From contig CP136891.1 of assembly GCA_034359265.1 (NCBI GenBank), positions 50,398,001 to 50,462,000 on the forward strand: a DNA stretch of 64,000 nt, written 5' to 3'. The position numbers and the translations under genes are program-made. Positions 24,845 to 36,141 of the stretch are shown one piece after another; position 1 is the first letter of the stretch; each line of letters begins with the position of its first letter. The notes beneath the pieces are model-generated. The model saw nothing but the letters and a program-made list of their open reading frames with translations. It had not been told where the DNA came from and made no database searches. This DNA is from Canna indica. Lineage: Eukaryota > Streptophyta > Magnoliopsida > Zingiberales > Cannaceae.

Positions 24845-26395
24845 GTGAGTGGTTAGTGTGATTGTGAAGGGAGGCGGGTGGCCGACCCTAGGAGTTTTAA
24901 AATTGGGTTCTTTCGCAAGTTTCTTGTCGATCGTCGTGTTTTCTCATGTTGGAACTCTAAACGATTGGTGTACCTATGATCTCATGTTTTAAATTGTTGT
25001 TTCTTTGTGTTTTATGGGCTGGCCGAGAAGAGGAAAAAGGGGAAAGGTCATGCCGAAATTTTCTCCAATTTCCTCGATCGTCTCGCAATTCATGGATCAT
25101 TTATGTTCGTTATATTTTAGATCTTTGGATTGATGCTTGCGTTGTTGTGATAAACATGCCCACTTTTCCTAGAGGGCTTGGCCAAGGAAGGTATTACCTT
25201 GCTTGAGTCAGCCGAGCAAGGGCAAGGGTTGAAAAGTCAGGACTATTCGGATTAATATGCTAGGTTTCATGTAATGTTGTCTTGATTCACACTTACATGC
25301 TTAGTATTAGGTTGAAATTATATTATATGATTGTTGTTCATCTTAGGACTGGTTAGTAACTATAGATCTATATTCTCATGGTTATGGAAATGTTCTTACT
25401 AATGCATACATGGATAGGTTTGTTATGGCATATGAATTATAGGAAAGGTTTCATAAATTTTTAGATATTATGTTCAATCGTTGTCATGTATATTGCATGT
25501 TCCTTATCAGTTTAATTAATGGAATTTATTCTCTTTAATTCAGCTTTCACATGGTAATTGTTGTTCATGATTATTTTTGGCAAATGTCATTGACAATAGT
25601 AGATCGACCATTTATCTATAGTCGGTAAATTCTAACAACTCTAGAAAGAATGGTTTCGGTACCTAGCAGTGACATTTAACCTAGAGACAAAGTACACTTA
25701 CTAGGTTCTACACCTAGGGATAGTTAGCGGATATCAATATCCTAGTAGTGTGACCCGAGGGGGAGGGTCAGACAAGGGCAACACCCGAAAAGCAAAACAC
25801 AGGAAAACTTGCACAACCTGGTTTTGGTTGTGGTTGAGATGGTCTACTGAGGAGTGTCATTAGCCAAATGGCTACCACACGACTCAGTGGTTTATAGGGT
25901 CTTGAGATTGCACCAATGGGCCCGCTAGATGTTAGACCCCAGTGGCGGAGGGTCTTGAGATTCCGTTAGTGGGCCACGCTGACGGTAGACCTGAGTTGGG
26001 TGGGATTAGCTATCCCTAACCCAGAGGATTCCTGAGGCTAGTGGTCATTCTAGTCGATGGATCCGAGACATGAAAGATCATGTTGAGATGCCCTTCTGGG
26101 CTGGTTTTGGGTAGGCCGACCGGCCTGGTTATGTAGAAGGAAGAACCGAACCTTCCATATATTTTTTTAGGCCATTAGTGGCCGAACTAGTGAAATGGAT
26201 AAGGGCCCGAGAGGCTGGTTCATCCATTCTTCTATCTTGGCAAACTGATTGACTTTTGTGGTGTGATCATATTTTAATTCCTTATTCGTATCATACCTTG
26301 TATATGTTATCTTGCTGAGGTTTTAAGTAGAGTTTTGATAGAACCGCTCACTGAGTTCCTTGTGAACTCACGGTTTATTTATTATTGTTTTGCAG
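24845..26395 (+). other. Putative intron inside the 5' LTR
   Basis: Donor AAG/GTGAGTGG and acceptor TTATTATTGTTTTGCAG/AGCC match plant consensus. Both ends recur in most type A and B LTRs at 1.4-1.7 kb spacing while the interior diverges. Splicing is inferred from sequence only. Confidence 0.4.
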
Positions 26396-26776
26396 AGCCC
26401 GACCAGTGAGGTACGGCTTGGTGGCATGGCACGCAGGAGGGCAGACGTGGGTGCAGATCTCGTAGCTGGCAGCTTTATAGTCGTAGTCGTGGTTGAGTAG
26501 AGTCTTATGTATGCACTGAGTTGGTTTTGTAAAACATGGAGATGTTTCTTCGCAAACCTTTAGATGTTTATTTAAAAACCTTGTGATGTTTTCGAACTTG
26601 GTTTGGTTGAACTATTTTCAATAACTAATAAAGTTTGGTACTGTTACTTTTGTTTATGATTCCCATGTCAGTATGGTTGTGCTTTATGAGTCATTGGTCA
26701 GTGCATAGTGTAGGCTTCGGGGTACTGGCATGTACCCTGGCCGGTCACGCGTACCCTGATTTGGGGCGTGACAGAG

Positions 26777-26789
26777 TTGGTATCAGAGC
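26777..26789 (+). promoter_or_regulatory. Primer-binding site, initiator tRNA-Met type
   Basis: TTGGTATCAGAGC starts three bases after the LTR end. TGGTATCAGAGC is complementary to the 3' end of plant initiator tRNA-Met, the usual primer for these elements. Confidence 0.9.
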
Positions 26790-26989
26790 GTCAGGTTAGG
26801 TCTTGACTACGACTAGGAATTGAGTACCGAACGAGGCATATGCTAGCATGTCTACGTACGATATAGTTATGCTACGAGATCAGGCAACCACGACTGCACT
26901 CAGCGCACCATGCGGTTAGTAACTTAAATTTTAATCGAATGAGTTGGTTAATATTAATTGTGAAATCATTATTTTTTAATGATAGTTTG

Positions 26990-28115
26990 ATGGAGGCCCG
27001 AAATGCTGCTCTGAGTGGTAGCAGTAGCAACTCCACTGAACACCAGGGCCGAGGCTGAGGTCGGGGTCGGGGCCGTGAAAGAGAACAGTCTGAGGTAGAG
27101 GGCCAGGATTCTACAGTTGTGCAGCTTCAGGCTCAGGTAGCTCAATTAATAGAAGCGCTCTGCAAGGAGCAGGAGTTAAGGCAATAGATGCAGCACCAGC
27201 AACAACCACCCCAGCCAGTACCCGTAGCCCTCTATGGTACCAGAGGTGGCTGAACAGGTAGCGCCGCTAGTCAGGGACCCAGGAGCACCTACATACGCAG
27301 ACTTCATCAAATTCAGGCCTCTACTATTCACCGGTACAGACCGGCAAGTGGAAGTCACCAAATTTCTGGGGGATTGTTACGAGCTGTGTATAGAGATGGG
27401 GTGTTCATCAAAGGCGGTGGCGCGCATGGTCGGCCTGCAGCTAAGAGGGTCTGCCAATTACTGGTTGCATACTTGGATGGGCCGTAGGGCAGCACATGCA
27501 CCACCTCCCACTTGGGAAGAATTTAGGGCAGCTGTAGAGGAGTAGTATTTGCCGATGAGTGTCCGCGATAAGCGGGCACGAGATTTTGAGTTGTTGCGCC
27601 AGTCTGGAGGTATGACAGTAGCAGACTATGAAATAGAGTTCACCCGGCTCTCTAGGTACCACCCAACTCTAGTGGCTATTGAGACCGCTAGGGTGAAGAG
27701 GTTCATGGAGGGTCTGAGACCTCGGATAGGTAGTCTTATTCATTACACCGAGGACTCCACATTTGCTCGGGTAGTGGATGAGGCCCCCCAGAAGGAAACG
27801 CTGGTGTCGTTCGAGAGGAAAGATGGCCCGCCCAAGAAAAAGTTTCAGCCTCAAGGGTTAGGAGGTCGGCCGTGGCAATCAGAGGGAACTATGACCACCG
27901 CAGATCACCAACAGAGTCGTGGGCACAGCAATAGCCGGGGCTACGGAGGCTCAGGGTCAGGGGCGGCGAGATAATCAAAGACAAGGGGCGCTTCTCAAAA
28001 GGCAGACGTGCCAAAGTGTGGTCGTGGTAACCGGAAACACTAGGAGCTTGCTATGCCCGCACAAATGCATGCTTTAGATGTGGGCAGGTGGGACATTTTA
28101 GGAATGATTGCCCTG
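26990..28115 (+). pseudogene. Broken gypsy gag (capsid and zinc knuckle)
   Basis: The ATG at 26990 (MEARNAA..) matches the start of gag at 52003 and 47555. Codon 23 is a stop, another follows after GRGREREQ..ELRQ at 27187, and the next part reads in another frame. The capsid core spans 27234-27545 (ADFIKFRPLLFTGTDRQVEV onward) and 27549-27974 (YEIEFTRLSRYHP, RFMEGLRPRI), split by one stop at 27543. After a further frame change the CX2CX4HX4C knuckle CFRCGQVGHFRNDC lies at 28070-28111. Gag would form the virus-like particle in the cytoplasm and bind element RNA. An acceptor-like TTTTTAATGATAG stands just before the ATG. Confidence 0.85.
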
Positions 28116-28792
28116 ACAGAGGTGGCCAGAGAACTGAGCTGACAAGAGGAAAGGCGCCGAGGTCAGTGGGATCAGTGGCACAAAAGGGTCATATGCAGGG
28201 CAGAGGCCTGCAGTCTAGTCACTCTGAGAAACCATCTGCTCGTGTTTATGGCATGAACCATGATGGGGCAGAGGCATCTAGAGCAATGGTAACATGTACT
28301 GTTTTAGTATGTTCATCTGCTGCTTATGTTCTGTTTGATCCGAGTGCCATGCACTCATTTGTATCTGCGAAATTTGTTGTTGTGTTACCAACGGAACCTT
28401 CTTTGCTCAGCGGGTCATTTCTAGTATCAACGCCTACGGGCGATGTAATCATGGCCAATTCAATTTTTCAAGGCTGCGAAGTGCTCATCTGCATCCATGC
28501 ATTGAGGGCAGATTTGACACTCCTGCCTACGCTTGAACTCGATGTCATTCTCGGCATGGATTGGCTGGCGGAGCACTTTGCGTTGCTGGATTATAGGGCT
28601 CAGACAGTCATGCTCAGTAAGCCCGGGTTGCCGCAGTTTATCTTCCAAGGAGAAGGAAGAAGCGAGCTAATTGGGGTCATCTCAACCCTTAAGGATCGTA
28701 AACTACTTCAGGGGAACTGCCAGTCCTTCCTGGCCTTCATATCTACGGCAGAGGAAAAGGGAGATGCAACAGGGGATATCATTGGTACTTAG
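28112..28792 (+). pseudogene. Gypsy aspartic protease region
   Basis: Open from the knuckle (28088) to a stop at 28790, about 234 codons. The retropepsin active-site region reads VLFDPSAMHSFVSAKFV, where related elements have D-S-G-A or D-T-G-A, so the catalytic Asp is kept but the glycine is replaced. The downstream LELDVILGMDWL motif closing the protease fold is intact. The enzyme would cut Gag-Pol in the particle. The P-S-A change is shared with the type B element at 52860, which suggests inheritance and not private decay. Confidence 0.8.
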
Positions 28793-28828
28793 GTAGTCTG
28801 CGAGTTCTCATATGTATTTCCTGAGGAG

Positions 28829-29821
28829 TTGTTGGGATTACCACCCAGGAGAGAGGTGGATTTCTGCATTGATTTGCAGCCCAGAGTGAAGCCGATCTCC
28901 ATCCCACCCTATAGGATGGCGCCAGAGCTAAAAGTGCAACTTCAAGAGATGTTGGACCTGGGCTTCATCCGGCCGAGTGTGTCACCATGGGGTGCTCCAG
29001 TGCTCTTCGTGAAGAAGAAGGATGGGTCGATGCGCATGTGCATCGACTATAGGCAGCTAAATAAAGTGACAATTAAGAATCGTTACCCACTGCCGAGGAT
29101 AGATGATTTGTTTGAACAACTGCAGGGGGCACGATGGTTTTCGAAGATAGACTTAAGGTCCAAATACCATCAGTTGAGAATCCGGGACTGCGATGTGCCT
29201 GAGACTGCCTTTAAGACTCGTTATGGCCACTACGAGTTCCTAGTGATGTCTTTTGGTCTAACCAATGCACTTGCAGCTTTTATGGACCTTATGAACCAGG
29301 TATTTAAGGAGTACATGGACAGTTTTGTGATCGTCTTCATTGATGACATCTTGGTATACTACAAGAGTGAGGAGGAGCACCCTGAGCACTTGAAGAGGGT
29401 CCTGGAAACCCTCAGAGAGCACCGGTTGTTCGCTAAATTTTCCATGTGTAAATTCTGGTTAGAAAGCGTAGGGTTCCTGGGCCATGTAGTGTCCAAGGAA
29501 GGGATAAGGGTAGACCCTACAAAGGTGGAGGCAGTGCAGAACCGGAGGTGGCCAACCAATGCGACAGAGATCCACAGCTTTCTTGGGTTGGCCGGGTACT
29601 ACCAGAAGTTCACAGAGAACTTCTCCAGGATTGTAGCCCCTTTGACTCGGTTAACTCAGAAAAAGGTCAGATTTGTTTGGGAGGACAAGTGTGAGGCGAG
29701 CTTTCAGAAGCTCAAAGAATGCTTGATGTTGGCACCCGTGTTGGCCATACCTTCCGGCTCAGGAGGGTTTGTGGTCTACTGTGATGCCTCTCAGGTTGTC
29801 CTAGGCTGCGTTCTGATGTAG
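28829..29821 (+). pseudogene. Gypsy reverse transcriptase with start of RNase H
   Basis: 330 open codons. RT blocks in order: IPPYRMAP near residue 25, [20 protein letters not shown] near 42, [11 protein letters not shown] near 70, WFSKIDL near 102, [11 protein letters not shown] near 136, the catalytic FIDDIL near 170 (both Asp kept), [12 protein letters not shown] near 217 and [10 protein letters not shown] near 250. RNase H begins with FVVYCDAS near 315, containing the first catalytic Asp, and a stop follows CVLM. It would copy element RNA to DNA. The upstream frame is separated from the protease by one stop (28790), so the original was one polyprotein. Confidence 0.88.
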
Positions 29822-30088
29822 TTTAGCAGAGTCATAGCCTATGCATCCCACCAATTGAAGGTGCATGAAAAAAACTACTCGACGCACGATCTAGAGCTGG
29901 CAGTAGTGATTTTTGCACTAAAGCTCTGGCGTCATTACCTGTACGGAGATACTTGTGAGATTTATATCGATCACAAGAGCCTCCAGTACTTGCTTACCCA
30001 AAAAGAGCTGAACCTCAGGCAGAGAAGGTGGCTGGAGCTCCTGAAGGACTATGACTTCACTATTTGGAAATCAGAAGAAGACCCCTAG
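29822..30088 (+). pseudogene. Gypsy RNase H continuation
   Basis: After the stop at 29819 the same frame resumes with [19 protein letters not shown], then [20 protein letters not shown], and [20 protein letters not shown] with catalytic acidic residues. Near 30068 the linker that normally reads YHPGKANVVADALSRK is lost by a small deletion that moves to the next frame. Confidence 0.8.
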
Positions 30089-31062
30089 CTCGAGAGTTAG
30101 CGTTGTGCCTGGATGGGGGAGCAACCCTGACTTTGTCAGCATCAGGGACCCTGGTGGCGCACCTGCGGGTACAATCCACCTTGTTGGACATGTTGTGTGT
30201 CGCGCATGAGGAGGACATATTTTGTTCTCTAACAAGGGATCTGGTCCGCAGAGGTGATGCTGATGATGGATTCAGGGTCGACTTAGAGGGTGTTCTAAGG
30301 TTCAGAGACTGGATCGTAGTGCCTGATATGGCAGAGGTTCGCCGACAGATTTTGGAAATGGGTCACCGTTCCACGTATACGATGCACTCGGGAGCCACCA
30401 AAATGTACCGAGACTTAAGGCAGCTCTACTGGTGAAAGGGTATGAAGAGAGAGGTAGTAGAGGTTGTATCCAAATATTTGGTCTGCCAGCAGGTGAAGGC
30501 CGAATACCTGAAGCCCGCCGGACTACTGCAGAACCTCGAGGTCCCCGAGTGGAAGTGGAAGAAAATTACCATGGACCTAGTGACCGAGCTGCCTAAGTCA
30601 AGGGGATGTTTTGATTCTATTTGGGTGGTAGTGGATCGGTTAACCAAGACCGCACTCTTCATTCCATTGAAAATGACCTTTTCTGCGGAGCAATACGCCC
30701 GACTATTTCTAGATAGGATTATGGCTTGTCACGGTACCCCAGTGATGATCATATCAGATCGAGGTACCCAGTTCACAACCCGGTTTTGGCAATCCTTTCA
30801 AGAAGCCTTGGGCACTCAAGTACGTTTCAGCACAATTTTCCAACCGCAGACAGATAGACAGTCTGAGAGAACCATCCAAACTTTAGAAGATATGCTGAGG
30901 TCCTGCATTTTGGACCTAGCAGGCAGTTGGGAGAAACAGCTGCCATTGATTGAGTTCGCCTATAGTAATAGCTATCATAGTAGCATTGGCATGGCTCCCT
31001 TCGAGGCACTATATGGGCGGCGGTGTAGGTCTCCTGTGGGCTGGTTTGAGACCAGAGAGACT
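30089..31062 (+). pseudogene. Gypsy integrase, C-terminus deleted
   Basis: The zinc-binding region (HRSTYTMHSGATKMY..) is split by a stop at 30433 and has Tyr for the first Cys of the CX2C pair (KYLVCQ), so it is damaged. The catalytic core is open from 30442: D in ITMDLVTELPK, D in IISDRGTQF, E in QSERTIQTLEDML, giving the D,D,E triad. [23 protein letters not shown] follows. Coding ends near 31062, where the sequence switches to LTR DNA, so the C-terminal domain and any chromodomain are gone. Confidence 0.85.
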
Positions 31063-31169
31063 CTCAGTATGGTTGTACTTTATGAGTCATTAGTCAGTGC
31101 ATAGGGTAGGCTTCGGGGTACTGGCACGTACCCTGGCTGGTCACGCGTACCCTCAGTTGGGGCGTGACA
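31062..31169 (+). repeat. Terminal 108 bp of a type A LTR, joined to integrase
   Basis: Matches 26666-26773 of the 5' LTR closely (CAGTATGGTTGT..CTTTATGAGTCATT..GGGGCGTGACA). The join lies in a short TCAGTATGG-like overlap, as expected of end joining at microhomology. Confidence 0.85.
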
Positions 31170-31181
31170 GTGATTATATTG

Positions 31182-32085
31182 GTTGACTCAAGTTGGGTTG
31201 AGATTGGGTTCGCGGATTGAGTCGGGACTCGATCTGGGTTAGGTGGAGTTGGATGAGGAGGTAAGTAAGTGATTGGGAGCATTAAGTCAATAGATGAGGG
31301 GAATAAAACCCCTCACCCAAGCTAGCTGTGCGGCTCAAGGGGAGAGCCACACGCAGCCCAAGAGGAAGGGGGAGCGAGAGGGATTTTGTCCAGCGCCGAG
31401 TCCGCGTCGACGCTCCAAGAAATCGGAACTCGTCTTCATCGAGGTTACCTTGTGATCCGATCAAGGTGAGTGGTTAGGGTGATTGTGAAGGGCGGCGGGT
31501 AGCCGACACTAGAAGTCTTTGGAATCAGGTTTCTTTCGCGAGTTTCTTGTCGATCGACGTGTTTTCTCGTGTTGGAACTCTAAATGATTTGTGTACCTGT
31601 GATCTTATGTTTTAAATCGTATTTATTTTGCATTTTATGGGTTGGCCGAGTGGAGGAAAAAGGGGAAAGGTCATGCCAAAATTTTTCCCAATTTCCTCGA
31701 TCGTCTTTCAACTCGTGGATCATTTTATGTTCGTTAAATGTAGATCTTTGGGTTGATGCTTACGTAGTTGTCGCAAACATGCCCACCTTTCCCTAGAGGG
31801 CTCGGCCGAGCAAGGTACTACCTTGCTTGAGTCGGCCGAGCAAGGGCAAGGGCGGAAATTTTAAGACTGTTCAAATTATTATGCTAGGTTTCATGTTGTG
31901 TTGTCTTGATTCATACTTATGTGCTAGTGTTAGATTTTAGTTATGTTATATGAATGATGTTCATCCTAGGAATTGTTAGTAACTATAGATCTATATTCTC
32001 ATGTTTATGGAAATGTTCTTGCTAATGCATACATGGATAGGATTGTTATGGCATATGAATCAAAGGAAAGGTTTCATAAATTGGA
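31182..32085 (+). repeat. Internal fragment of a type A LTR
   Basis: Matches 24552 to about 25460 of the 5' LTR: GTTGACTCAAGTTGGGTTGA, the TATA-like GGAATAAAACCCC at 31299, the donor-like AAG/GTGAGTGG at 31465, and GGAAAGGTTTCATAAATT at the end. Both LTR ends are missing. A 12 bp filler separates it from the LTR end at 31169. Confidence 0.85.
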
Positions 32086-32381
32086 GTAACAAGAAAATGA
32101 GCCTGGTGTACTGTACCAAGACATTACTCATATTCTGTCCATGATATATTTTTGCAAACGAATACGGGACAACGAGTGTTATGCAATGTTGTACCTTAAA
32201 ATTATGCGAAACGAACGGACCCTTATTTTCAATTTTTTCGACCGTCAATTATTGCTACATATTTTGTTCCTCATCTCGCAAAAGTGCTAAAACTAATTGC
32301 TCATTAATTATTTCATTGGCACAATAAGATCGTCAAACTCTCTCAAACTATTTGTCTTTACACATTTTTGCTATAGAAAAT
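32086..32381. other. Unassigned 296 bp
   Basis: Not LTR of any type seen here and without a coding frame. It lies between two truncated LTRs and may be unique host DNA or a piece of an element not otherwise present. Confidence 0.4.
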
Positions 32382-34685
32382 TATCATGCCCCAACTCAGG
32401 GTCACGTGACCGGCCAGAGTATACGTGCCTATACCCCGAAGCCTAACCCATGCATATGCCAAATAATGTAGCGAAAAGAAAAACAACAAGTTTTATTTTA
32501 AAGGAAAGAATCAATACCAAGTTTAGATTAATAGCTCAGAAGTAAAGAAAATGCGGAAATACAATTAGCTTCAACAGTCCAAAAGTTCAGTCAAATAAAA
32601 CCTAAAATAAATAACATAAATGCCCTCAGGCTACAACTCCAAATCAAGCTAATACAAGTGCATGACAACTACCAAAAAAGACTCGACTACGACCCTAACT
32701 AGGACTGCTATGAGATCCAGCGGCTCCTCTGCCCTCCAGTGACGCCAAGTGCTCCAGCCCACCTCATTGGTCAGACTCTGCAAAACAAAATAAAACAACG
32801 ACAATTGATGAGTTCAAAGAACTCAGTGAGCAATTTTACCAACCCCCACAAATCAACACCACAGAGATAACAAAAGTATATCTATCTCTACAGAGGCAAT
32901 GTCATAAAAGTGTGACTAGCTACCAGGCCAACAGGCCACCCATGCCCACGGCATCTAGTTCTCAAAGAGGTGCATCAGGCTGAAGCCCTACCATACCTGA
33001 AGGCAACATCACCCACAAAATGTGCATTAGGTCGAAGCCCTACCATGCTCAAAGGTAACATCACCATCAAAGAGGTGCATCGGGTCGATGCCCTACCATG
33101 CCTAGAGGCAACATCACCGTCAAGAGGTGCATTGGGTCGAATTCCTACCATGCCCAAAGGCAATATCACCATCAAGATGTGCATCGGGTCGAATTTCTAC
33201 CATGCCCAAAGGCAACATCACCATCAAGAGGTGCATCGGGTTGAATCCTTACCATGCCTAGATGCAACCGCACATTCTAGGATAATCGGGAAAGGCCCTC
33301 CGAACTTATCCTGCAAGTTGGGAATTTGGTGTCCAACCACCCAGGCGTAGCCTGTAACCCAGCTCCTAAATGAGTCGCTCTGTCATTCCCAAGGATATGG
33401 CGCATCAAGACCTAAGTCAAGATTCTCCTACGGTGTCCTAATGGTGCCCTCATTATGAAGCGTCTCAACACTCCAAACCCGACCCCTACCCCTTAGACCC
33501 GTAACGTCATGAACCCATGTGGTTTTATTTCATGAATACCTTGTAAGTTGGTTCATAACAGATTATGCTCACTGTTAGACCCAATTTTAACTATAGAATT
33601 AAAATTTATATCATCTCAATTAGGGTTTTATTTTAGAGTTTTATTTTAAGGTTTTGTTCCACCCAGAAGTGCTGTGTATGCCCCGAATCTACTCTTCAAA
33701 GTGTGTCCTATGTTTCCAAACTATATTTTCTGGTCAAAACAATAGGTTAGACGACTATCTTCAGAGATCTAAGCTCATAATAATAGAGAAATCAAAAATC
33801 AGCCCAAATTCAACACACAACATATAAATTTCAAAAAGCTGAAATTTCCGGCACATCATGGAATAAAATTCGAATTTTGCATAATTAAATTCCCAAATTT
33901 CTAACATCACAAATTCAAGTCCTCATGCCAATCATGCATACAATCTCATAATTTTTACTAAATAAAAACTAGCATATATAACAAGAATTCCTTAATCAAG
34001 AATCAAGGAAATTAATTATTCTATAGTATCAAGAACATCCAAAACTACAAGATGAGATTGCATCCAATACTCATAAGATTAAATCAAGATTCACAGGACT
34101 AAAAATCATAGATCTTCCATTAAATATATGCCTCATGTTATGAGATCAAAATTTCAAGTATAAGCATGGCATGGAAACCAAGAAAATCTCAAGAACACAA
34201 AATAACATCATCAAGATCAAGAATCTTCAACCCGAATAGGAGGGATAAAACCACTCACATGAAAAGGGAAAACGATTCGAGAAGGATTTCCAATCGACGG
34301 CCACCGGTTCCGACTCCAAACCCCGACGGCTCGACCCAAACGAAGGAGAAGATGAGGCGGTGGCTCACTCCAAGCCGCCGGCTTGGAGACAGAGAGAGAC
34401 GGAAAAGAGGGCGGCTCGGCTATTCCTCTTGGCTTGGCTCCAAGAGGAGGAAGAGAGAGCGAAGGAGAAGGAGAGGTTCTGGCGGCTCGGCTCCAGGTGG
34501 CGGCGACTCTAAGGGAAGAAGAGGAGGGGGCGGCTTCGGCTGTCGGCTGGCTCCTCCTCTCACAATTGTGTGGCTCCAAAAATCGGAGCCACAATCTAGG
34601 GGAGGGGGTTTTATAATTCCTCCTCAACCCTAACCCTTCTAACTTAAGCCCAACCTGCATCCACTTAAGCCAAGACCAACCCGCT
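32382..34685 (-). mobile_element. Type B gypsy LTR, minus strand, start truncated
   Basis: On the plus strand it opens TATCATGCCCCAACTC (inverted LTR end, TG mutated to TA) and matches the type B LTR at 56300 up to about position 300 from its start. There it is cut by the Sirevirus-like LTR at 34686. It carries the acceptor-like TATTTTGTTTTGCAG (reverse complement near 32768-32782), a donor-like TGTGAGTGG near 34256, six units of the LTR minisatellite and the TTATAAAACC box near 34610. Reading frames at 34166-34633 are translations of GC-rich LTR and are not genes. Confidence 0.8.
32960..33270 (-). repeat. LTR minisatellite, six units of about 51 bp
   Basis: Units contain, on the minus strand, GGTGATGTTGCCTTTGGGC followed by ATGGTAGGGATTCGACCC and GATGCACCTC. 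Six copies here against seven at 50911 and five at 57900. Confidence 0.85.
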
Positions 34686-36074
34686 TGTTGGCTTATGGTT
34701 TTCAACCTTAGTCTTAATCTCGGTTTTGATGATAACAAACATGGAACTAATATTTCATTGAGAAATCTTTCAGGATCCATATCGGTTAGCGATCGATATC
34801 CTCGATCGAATAAATTGGAAGAAATAGGAAAATTGATCATCGCGCTCGGGTTTGTCATCGAATATCTCGAAGTTCGACGTATGCACCAAAGGGGCATTGG
34901 ACGAGTCCAAAGATCAAATGAAAAGGTCTCCAAGTTGATGCTCGTTGAAAGCCGGAACCCGAAAATGAAGCGCGCAAGAAAAAGGGCTAAAAAATTAATA
35001 TCAGCCTACGTTCGGTCGATCGGTCGATCGACCGAAGAGTGTAAGAAAAAGGCAGTAGCCCTTTCGGTCGACTGAACTATGGATAGCTGGAGACGCAACT
35101 TGCGTCGGTCGATCGGGCGATCGACCAGATTGAGGGAACACAAAGTTTGCGTCTGGCGGTCGACCGCATAGAGAGAATAGGCAGCAGTCGCTCTAAGCGG
35201 TCGATCAGTCGGTCGACCGGCCAATCGACTGAGCGGCTGTAAGGGCTAGATTTTAGCTCATTGAGTTGTCGTTCCTTTGAGAGGTTATATATATCATTCA
35301 TATAACTCATTTAACCTACTTCTCCCGCCCTTACAAATTTTATTGAGCAATTAAAGGGAGTTTTGAGCCTTCCAAAAGATTAACAGCTTGCGCTCGGTTC
35401 TTTCGCCAACAAATTCTTCAAGCACACACTCTGCTTCGACTCGGGAATTGATTCGAACTCTACGACTCAGCGAGTTGGAGGTTCCAAGGCTTGGAAAAGA
35501 GCTGTGGTTCTTCTCTCATTTCTTAAGCTCTTTTGATTGTATTTTAATTGTTATTTGGACATTGTTTTATTTGGATTGGAGATTGTGAAGACCTTGGTTG
35601 TTTGGTCTTGTGTGTGGAAGTGGTTACCTTGGTGAAAAGGTGTAAAGCCACTTGTGTAAGCATAACTTACTAGGATTAGTCGAGTTGTCCCTTAGGGTTG
35701 AGGTGGAAGAGTGCTCTCAATAAGAAGGCAGACACTTCCGGATGTGGAAGTGCCTTAGGTCGAGAGTGCGACTCTTCAAGTCAAAGTTCTCATTGTAAGG
35801 GAAACAAGAATTAATCTAGTAAACCTAGTTTGGAAATCCTAAGCGGGGTGCTTAGGTAGTGGAGTAGGCATTAGGGCCGAACCACTATAAATTCTTGTGT
35901 TTGCATTGATTTATTGATCGTATTAATTGCTTTACGATTTATCACTTCCGCATCAAATCACTCAACTTATAATTCGCCTAAGTAACCAAAGAAATGATTA
36001 AAACCGGAATTTAGGCTAATTGAATTAGTAAACACACTATTCACCCCCCCTCTAGTGTTGCCATTTGTCCAACA
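34686..36074 (+). repeat. 5' LTR of Sirevirus-like copy 2
   Basis: TGTTGGCTTATGG to TTTGTCCAACA, 1389 bp. Contains a GGTCGACC-rich block at 35010-35235, the AAGCGGGGTGCTTAGGTAG hairpin-like block near 35840, and the CACCCCCCCTCTAGTG end. Confidence 0.9.
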
Positions 36075-36075
36075 T

Positions 36076-36088
36076 TTGGTATTAGAGC
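36076..36088 (+). promoter_or_regulatory. Primer-binding site, tRNA-iMet type with one change
   Basis: TTTGGTATTAGAGC follows the LTR end within two bases. It differs from the TTGGTATCAGAGC at 26777 by one C to T change, which would weaken pairing with the primer tRNA. Confidence 0.75.
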
Positions 36089-36141
36089 GGGTCGTAGTTT
36101 GAGATTTCACCATCTCGTCTACATCTAGTCTCGATCCAGAA

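Larger units (their letters stand above)
24259..26773 (+). repeat. 5' LTR, gypsy A element
   Basis: TGTAATACCC to GGGGCGTGACA, about 2.5 kb. Its first 147 bp are tandemly duplicated (next entry). TATA-like GGGAATAAACCCC lies near 24680. A strong donor-like AAG/GTGAGTGG at 24844 and acceptor-like TTGTTTTGCAG ending at 26395 would bound a 1.55 kb intron. Two diverged copies of a GGGTCTTGAGATT..AGACC unit lie at 25895-26000. Confidence 0.9.
24259..31169 (+). mobile_element. Ty3/gypsy chromovirus-type element, type A, internally collapsed
   Basis: Order: 5' LTR (24259-26773), tRNA-iMet type PBS (26777), gag with knuckle, protease, RT, RNase H, integrase, then an abrupt join near 31062 to the last 108 bp of an LTR ending GGGGCGTGACA at 31169. 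The integrase C-terminus, any chromodomain, the polypurine tract and most of the 3' LTR are missing. The domain order PR-RT-RH-IN identifies Ty3/gypsy. The RT and integrase wording and long LTRs fit the Tekay/Del group, which carries a chromodomain in the related minus-strand copy at 42760. No target duplication is visible. Stops and frameshifts rule out autonomy. Confidence 0.88.

Noticed and set aside
26774..26790. tRNA-like match TGGTATCAGAGC
   Set aside because: It is only a primer-binding site complementary to tRNA-iMet; there is no cloverleaf or surrounding tRNA gene.
34166..34933. Long overlapping frames on both strands that look like a basic, arginine-rich protein
   Set aside because: They lie in the GC-rich part of a minus-strand type B LTR and run on into the next LTR; composition alone keeps them open.
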